From contig OZ021724.1 of NCBI GenBank assembly GCA_963978545.1, positions 27,765,933 to 27,829,932 of the forward strand: a stretch of 64,000 nt of DNA, in the 5' to 3' direction. Numbering within the stretch: the stretch's first letter is position 1; each line of letters starts with the position of its first letter. The notes below the pieces were generated by a model, which searched no databases, was not told the origin of the DNA, and saw nothing but the letters and a program-made list of their open reading frames with translations. Below are positions 57,071-64,000 of the stretch, piece after piece. This DNA is from Linyphia triangularis (Eukaryota > Arthropoda > Arachnida > Araneae > Linyphiidae). Both the position numbers and the translations under genes were made by a program.

Positions 57071-59421
57071 CAACTCGATTTTTTTTTTTTTTTTTTTTAA
57101 ACTTTATTGCGTGGAAATAAGATATAGCTTGAATGAGAGAATTCTTGTATGAGAGAATAACTATTTCTTTTCTCATCGAAATTTTTTTTTTTTTTTTTTT
57201 TTTTTAATTTAGTTTAAAGGCCTCGCAGAGTTGAAAATTTTATATAATTATCCCGAAACAATTTTCTCAAAGACTTAGGTGATAACTACAAAACCTTTTC
57301 CTTCAAAAAGTCTTAACCAAATTTTAAATCTTCATTTTATACAATGTAATGGTCTGCATATCGTCCTTAAAAAGCATGATTGAATTATTATGAGTGGCGA
57401 CGATTTAAAGGCAAAAATTTGCCAACATTTTATGGAGGAAACCGCCAAACATTGACATTGTTAAACTCTAAAAGTGCAAAAAGAGATGAAAACTGTTTTT
57501 CCCTCCCTTTTTCCCATTCCCTTAATGTACACAGCTGACTACAATAGTTTAATAGTAAAGTTTTACTATAGATTGAATTAAGATTTAAATTTCATTGTTT
57601 TAAACTTACGCATAGTTGCTGTAAAAATATTCCGCGAAATAAATTATTTAATGAAATTAACATTTATAATTTAATACCCGCTCACAATAAATACAAACAG
57701 CTTAGATAACTGCAAAAAAATATTGGTAATTACCATTCAACTATTTCTCAACTATTAATCCCACCCTACAAACTGAAAACTGATCAATTTCTAATAATCC
57801 TTCGAATTAAATATCATAATTTTATCCACTACCTCTTATACATAATTTATGGTTTAAAAATATTTTTCAAAAAATTATTGCAAACTTAATTAGGTATTAA
57901 AAGATTAAAATTATTGGGATTATACATGTTGAAATTAAACAATAAGGCTTCTGTAACGATAAAAGTTGACATTAATAAGACCAACATCGATAAGAGTAAC
58001 AATAAAGCAAAAGCTTTATATATTCCTACTCGGTAAATATTAGAAAAGACTTGACGAATATCAATGCAAATATATAGACGCATCACATATACAACAGTAC
58101 ACACAAAAAAATTCAAACAAAAAGCGGCAATGCGACACAAAATTCGAAGCGAATGTTAAAACGCTTCTATTCTTTTCTCTGAAAATGATAGCAAAATGCA
58201 CTTTCATAGAATAATGAGTGAAAATATTCCGACTCTATCGTTTTCTACATTCGATTCCGTACATTCATGGTAAAGAAGCCATTTTACTAAGCTTATGTTT
58301 AAGAGAGCTGCATTCGGAATACGCGCAATAATGGAAAACAAAAGATTTGTTTTAAATAATGCTTTCCCGTTCTGCTAAGAAAGAGACCGGGGTCTTATTT
58401 TTCTCGCAAAGGTTCCGGAATATTTTGTTTCTTTGGGGGGGGGGGGGAGTAACAGATGAGATATACATGGAAACTTGTTTTTAGATTTTCATGAATATTT
58501 CCATTTTAAAACGTATCGGCACGAACTTCTTTTGCTGAGGAAGCTACGGCAAAAGATCAGTAAGTTTCTACGTTTGAATGAGAGAGTATTCTGGTAATGG
58601 CTTTTTGTACTGAAACACGGGAATTCGTTTAAGCTGAATGCATGCAGATTCTTAACAAGCGCTGCAGTTTTTGGGAATGATATTAGCATCATTTCCGGAT
58701 TGTTTTAGAAACAATTTCCTACATTTTAAATGTTTTAAATCGCGATTTGAACGCATGTTTGTTTTGTATGGAATTTTACAAGAGGGTATTGTAGTTCGGA
58801 TACATAGACATGTAAGATCTATGTCTTTAAAGTGCAACGCTTGAAGTAAATTATGGAAATTCGTTTCATTTGAAAATGTAAAAATCCTAGATAACGTTTT
58901 AAAAATTTTGATTTTTTTTTTTTTTTTTTTTTTTAATACACGCTGCATATTTAAAACATACATCATAATTTGTCTGCATAGTGTGCCAATCAAATACATG
59001 AGGATTATAATTATCCAACTTACAAAAAACTCCGAGAGATATAGTCAGAATGACACCAGAATATACGCGAAGAAAGGACAAATGGTACAAAAAAAACTAT
59101 TGTGAACTTTTTATTTTTTTCTTATACCATAGCATTTCCTTGTTCTTCCCTTATATTCAGATCAAACTTCAGGTAATTCTAATAAGTGGTTCTTTTTAAA
59201 GTTGGAATGTAATCATAATCACCTTGTATAATTCCAATTATATACAGAGTGCTAATAACTAAACTCTTCCAGTTCATAGCTATCTAGAGCCTCTGCTAGT
59301 GAACATATGAAAAAACATAGGTTCAAAGTAAATATGACTCTTTAAAAGCATATATTGAAATAATTTTGCTGACTGAACTATATCGGGAAAGTTGTGAATA
59401 GAGTTTTAGGCAAAAAAAAAT
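57071..59421. other. AT-rich stretch with homopolymers
   Basis: T tracts at 57081-57098, 57182-57205 and 58915-58934; a G run of about 14 at 58436-58449. A GC-richer patch at 58150-58430 has no recognised content. Confidence 0.45.
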
Positions 59422-60042
59422 CAGTGGCGGCCAGTGATCGAAAATGCTAGTGCAGTCGGAAACATGCGTTTCCTCCCCCCCCCCCCACCACACACTTTTC
59501 ACAATCATTCATGAACCGCTAAGTCTTTAATACTCAAACTCTCATATCAAAGTTTCCTTTCAATTTTTATAAAATGAATGAGATGAGAAATAAAATATTT
59601 ATTTTTTGAAAACCAAATCAATCCTCCTTTCTTTTAAACTTGCGAATAAATCAATGATGTCGTCATAAAATGGCGTTGTTTTGGTACCACACTCACCCCC
59701 ACCCACGCAGAATCTCATATGCTGAACTAATCAGCTCATCGAATTCTCAAGGGCAGCCGAAGTTAGAATTAATTCCTGGTCGGCAGCATCGCTATTACAT
59801 TGCGTAGAGGAAAGGCTTCCATTTCTTTTCATTGGTTACCATGTTAACGCGTGGCAACGTGACTGCCCGAAACACACGGCTGCTGTGTTCGAAAGAAGAT
59901 CCTTTTGATTGAAAGCGTTTTTCACTTACCGCAGAAATTATATCTTCATTTTTGAAAATTGTAAAATATATAATTTTAGTATTGAACTAATAAGTTTAGA
60001 TGCAGCCCTTATGTAATGGCTGTAGTGCACGAGCCATCACTG
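59422..60042. mobile_element. Non-autonomous hAT-like element (CAGTGGCGG end), about 621 bp
   Basis: CAGTGGCGGCCAGTGATCG (59422-) faces CACGAGCCATCACTG (to 60042), that is, CAGTGATGGCTCGTG inverted; further in, AGTGCAGTCGG and TGGCTGTAGTGCA also correspond. CAGTGGCGGCTCGTG is a typical hAT (Tip100-like) end. The flanking A runs (AAAAAAAAAT left, poly-A right) would hide an 8-bp TSD. The interior has GC-richer sequence (59690-59900) but no transposase. Confidence 0.5.
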
Positions 60043-60259
60043 AAAAAAAAAAAAAAAAAAAAAAGGCCATAACGTTTTGAATATATGCATGGACTCGACT
60101 AGCTACTCTTACGTTCGTAGTAATCGAGGGAAACCAACAGTGCAAGAATAATAAACACAATGTATTGCAATACAAAAACTTTCAGTGAAGAATTAAGAAT
60201 TTTAAAATATTTAATTGAACACAATATTACTTAAACATTCATAAAATATTCCTAATGAT

Positions 60260-60505
60260 GAATATGACTACAACTTTTGTGGAAAATTTCAGAGCTCTAC
60301 GTCGATTCAAAGTCACTTTATAAAAAAAACTAATTAAAAGTTTCAACATTCTGTTTATCAAAAGCACAATTAAAAAGCCAAAACTATTTGTGTTAAAATT
60401 TGAAAGGTTGAAAATCACTTTCCATAACGCCACAAGGATAGAGCCACACACACTGACAGACATACACACTGACTCTCTTTGTTTTATTATTATTGATGAC
60501 CCCCC
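60260..60505 (+). repeat. Probable LINE 3' end with ACACACTGACAGACATAC tail
   Basis: GTGGAAAATTTCAGAGCTCT, then AAAATTTGAAAGGTTGAAAA, CATAACGCCACAAGG and a CACACACACTGACAGACATA segment ending in a TTATTATTATTGATGA run. Such endings are common in non-LTR retrotransposon 3' untranslated regions. No reverse transcriptase is seen. A C run at 60501-60514 follows. Confidence 0.4.
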
Positions 60506-60514
60506 CCCCCCCCA

Positions 60515-62019
60515 TTTCTGTACTATTAATTCCTTGACTCAACCATAAGTCTATGATTTAAACATTCATTGAATTGGCACATTGAGAACTTTCGAAGGCT
60601 AAGAGCACATCAATCAATATTTGTCTCTAAATAAACAAAATCATTCAATAAATAGAGTTGTTGTTGCTGGACGATATAAAATACTCAACAATGATAGCTC
60701 TAAACAAATTCCTTTGCGCTACAAGAATTTTATAAAGACGAACACATGAATAACTTTCCAAGAAGGTAAAAGTTTTTTCGAAAAATTTATTATGGATCTC
60801 CAAAAGCAATAAAGGCGACTTCCATTTTGCATAATAAAGCACTTGCAATGCAAGGTTTCTTTAGTCGAAGTTTAAGGCCATTTTGAATGGACATGTCTTC
60901 TTATAGCTAAACTTTATGTACTAAAAGATACATAACATCGGAATATGCTGGATATATATCCTTTCCAAATTAGAAATATAAAACAATGTATCTTGCTGAT
61001 ACAACCAGTTAGTAACGGTTATTCAAAAGTGGTACGGTTGTTGCTAAAAGTTTACTGTTTTGAGGTTATTGTTTTTTGTCATAAATGCTGATTCAGGAAA
61101 TATGTAATGGTTTTTATAACTATTATTTAACGTTCTTATTTGAATTTGGAATGTTATTTTGATAAATAAAAGTAGATTTTTAACATTTTCTAGCAATTTC
61201 TGTCTATGTGAATTGTGTTATGAATTTAAAAGACTGTAATCTGCTTACCATGCATTTCGCTTTAAAAGTAATTTGAATAAATGCATTTTAAAACCTTATT
61301 TACGGACTTTATACAAAATATTCTTTTACTAAAATAAAGTTAATTTTGTGCTAGCTTGATACTTTTTGAGATGACGTTCAGAAATCCTAAATCCTGAATA
61401 TTTTATTAATATGAAAAAATATATTAAGGAATAGAATGCTTTTAAGACCATTTGATATTTACATAATATTTTTCGAGCGTTGTTACAAGATTCAGAATAA
61501 AGACATGTTTTTTTGTTGTTTTTTTCATTAATAATTACCTGAACATACTTCTATAAGAACTACACATAAACTACGAAAGTATGACACGTGCACTAAGATA
61601 ATTTTTTCAAATAAATATCCATAATTACTTAAATATATATTTTGCGCAATCGTTTAAAAAAATATCAATAATTTAAAAGCATTCCATGCTTAAAAAACAT
61701 TTTGAGAAGTATTTTCTATTTCACTAATTTAGACACTGAAACAAACGCAATTTTTATCATTTTTGTTTTCTAAACTTCTTAATATAATCCAATGAAAATC
61801 TCTTTCTATAACTAAATATGTATCTGATTTTTTATAAGAACGCATAAAACCAAATCATTCTGTTAATTTCTCATGGTTATAATTATATCCTCAAATTCTC
61901 GATGTTGAATAAAATAATGAACTTAATTTGGCAGTAGTTAAATTACTTTGTTTGATAAAAAATATTCAAATTCATGACCGTTGGAAACATCTGAAAATAT
62001 TAGACATACTGTGATGTGA
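60515..62019. other. AT-rich stretch, nothing recognised
   Basis: No feature supported. Confidence 0.45.
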
Positions 62020-62210
62020 CTTAGATCTACTTATAATAATATAAAACACAAGTGAGTTTGCTTACAATAATATAAAGCACAACTTAAGTCTACTTATAAA
62101 AATTTAAAGTACAACTTAAATCTACTTATAATAATTTAAAATACAGCTTAAGTCTACTTATAATAATATAAAACACAAGTGAGTTTGCTTACAATAATTT
62201 AAAACACAAC
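62020..62210. repeat. 32-bp tandem array, six units, with higher-order order
   Basis: Units start CTTAAGTCTACTTATAATAA or GTGAGTTTGCTTACAATAAT and end AAAACACAA. The variant order is A-B-A-A-A-B: the B variant appears only as units 2 and 6, four units apart, which points to a 128-bp segmental duplication within the array. Confidence 0.85.
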
Positions 62211-63954
62211 TAAGCAATTAGGTGTAAAACTAGTGTGACATTAAAGAAGGAATACGACGTTATTATTCATACCAGATGTAAGGATAGACAATAATTAAAG
62301 GAGTTATTTTGTTCTTATTACCATCTATTCCTTAGAGCCCAATCCCATATTAATACCACAAACCTTTATTTCGCAAGACATAACTATTCTCTAAACTTAA
62401 TAAAACTTACGCAAGTGGAATTCCCTTAAACTTATTTTCATTCTAACAATGATTAATTATTCAAGTAATTTATATACTAAGAATTTCTAAAACTCAAGAC
62501 AAACCTAAAGTCTTCCAAGAAAAAAGGTTTAATAATCATAGTGCCTCTTAAAGTTTATCTTTCTAGTTCTTTTTCTATACAAACCCAATCCAACTAGATG
62601 ACTAGTCAAGCAAATCCCATCGTTTCTTTCTCGATCTAAACTCATACGTGTATTCCTCTTCATTATGCAGATGAGAATAGCAGATGAGTTTTAAGTATGA
62701 AGACACGTCAACTAAATTCGACGATATTAGCCGCGCTCCATATTTTAATGACTAATGTGACAGAGATAGTCACAAATATGCGTTTTCTCCCAGTTTATGA
62801 TTCTTAATGCGGAAATTTAGAAACGTTGAAGGCGAAGGATGAGCTTTAACGACTAGTTGAAATGATATTTTATTTATTTTAAGTAATCTGAATCGCTTCT
62901 GTTGGAGTTTCGGTTATTTTTGCCGGTGATGTAAGAGTGAATATAATCCTATGAAATACCGAATACCTTTCAGTTTTGGTTACTGTATAATGATAAAGTA
63001 TTATGTTAAAAAGTGGATGTAAGTTATATAAAATTCTGCTGATATGTTTTGGAAAAAATTTGCGTAAATAAATGATGGGTTTTAAAAATTCTGAAGAAGG
63101 CCTTAGTCCACCAATATCTGTTGAGTCAATAAAGAAGAAGTAATGATGGGTTTTAAATTAGTGGAGCTACAGTTGTTGGGGTGACATTTTGTCTAGCTTA
63201 TAATATAGGATTTTTTAGTTTTATACAGGTAATGGTTTCGAATACCAATAATGTAAAAGTAGGTATGTTGTATATTAAAACTTACTTACAAGGAATTTTT
63301 TTTAATTAAAACGCTATCTGTCACAGAATATTTTGTGTTTTATAAAAGAACAATCCTTGTTTATGTAATTGTTCTTGATACTCATTTTATTAACTTTTGT
63401 AATGTATTGAAAATGAAATCTCATAACACAAAAATAAATTTTGATTGTAGAATAATTTATGATATTGCGCCCTGCATGGACACAAGAAAAATGCACTCAC
63501 GAAATATAAATTCGCATGCATTTTTACATCGGATGTCACAAAATTCAGACCTTTGAAATATTTTACAAAATAGTAATTTAACTGGTACATTAAAACCATG
63601 ACATAAACATAGAAAGCGTTTCATTACCTTAACATTTTCCTTTACTAATAATTTTAAACATTAATAAATAAATTTTGACAAATCTTTAGTTAAAAGCAAT
63701 TGATATTACTCGTAAGTATACTCTATTAAAAAATACTTAATTTGTTTAATTTTTTTAGCTACATAATGTAAGTTTCTACTGTAAATTTTTTACTTTAACA
63801 GTAATAATACCTGTTTAATGCTCATAAATTTAAAAAAAAAAAAAAACACAAACACTTATATTTTATGAGATCTTTCATAAAATTTTACAATTAAATTGAT
63901 ATCGTTTTTATTTGTAGCATTTTTAAATGTTGTCAAAGTAACTTTCATAACTAA
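62211..63954. other. AT-rich stretch, nothing recognised
   Basis: Small opposing frames at 63314-63599 overlap one another and lack motifs. Confidence 0.4.
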
Positions 63955-64000
63955 GGTTGTGGAACATCGCACAACTTTCAATTACAGGCCAATATGGCGA
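63955..64000 (-). mobile_element. Fragment of the inner 25645-27140 element family, cut by the window edge
   Basis: GGTTGTGGAACATCGCACAA then CTTTCAATTACAGGCCAATATGG resembles the complement of about 27045-27085 (GTGTGGAAAATCGCACAACG, TTCAATTACACTATAATATTGG). The remainder lies outside the window. Confidence 0.4.

Noticed and set aside
1..64000. CRISPR arrays, operons, phage or plasmid functions
   Set aside because: No regularly spaced repeats with unique spacers and no long bacterial-type frames; the whole window has eukaryotic repeat content.

Overview
The window is AT-rich, non-coding-looking eukaryotic DNA. It holds long (TA)n and poly-T/A runs, tRNA-derived SINEs with target-site duplications (TSDs), decayed DNA transposons of several superfamilies, and short isolated GC-richer islands. 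There are no operons, ribosome-binding sites, phage or plasmid features, or CRISPR arrays. The mix (P-element-like, Tc1/mariner and hAT remnants, MITEs ending in the CAGGGTGTCCCA type, tRNA SINEs) suggests an arthropod, possibly a chelicerate. That assignment is inference. No intact host gene is recognisable. Nearly all open frames of 60-120 codons look like chance openings in AT-rich or repetitive DNA.

Layout. 1-12 kb: a dimeric terminal-inverted-repeat (TIR) element (182-1220), a SINE with a perfect 12-bp TSD (2513-2663), a hAT transposase C-terminal remnant (5057-5290), a large palindromic foldback element (about 6205-6835), a MITE (8519-8753), a second tRNA-like SINE head (about 9421-9545), and a broken Tc1-like transposase (9951-11231) interrupted by another MITE. 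12-25 kb: mostly AT-rich, with GC-richer islands carrying homeodomain/POU-like sites, a second MITE copy (19502-20030), a hAT-like element packed with ATCGATA motifs (20575-21062) and a trinucleotide satellite (22971-23400). 25.5-27.8 kb: a Tc1-like TIR pair enclosing a second TIR pair and a Tc1 transposase C-terminal remnant. 31.5-32 kb: a 5'-truncated SINE with a 12-bp TSD and one weak candidate exon.

35.7-39.8 kb is the most structured part: a decayed P-element-like transposon (35677-39821) with an 8-bp TSD, inverted termini, a THAP-like start and a P-transposase-like motif. Inside it sit a 4-bp-TSD MITE, a 688-bp hAT element with a perfect 8-bp TSD, and within that hAT a third kind of tRNA-like SINE. 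41-64 kb: minisatellites, two more foldbacks (45195-45815 and 52418-52904), a SINE whose tail has grown to 106 GGTT units (53203-53793), a degenerate tandem array interrupted by a MITE (54601-55430), a hAT-like element (59422-60042), LINE-like 3' ends and a 32-bp tandem array.

The recurring GC-richer islands with octamer, SOX, homeodomain and nuclear-receptor-like sites fit cis-regulatory DNA in a gene desert near a developmental gene, but motif matching alone cannot prove this. The elements do not form a pathway. Their relationship is historical: successive insertions that can be ordered by nesting.
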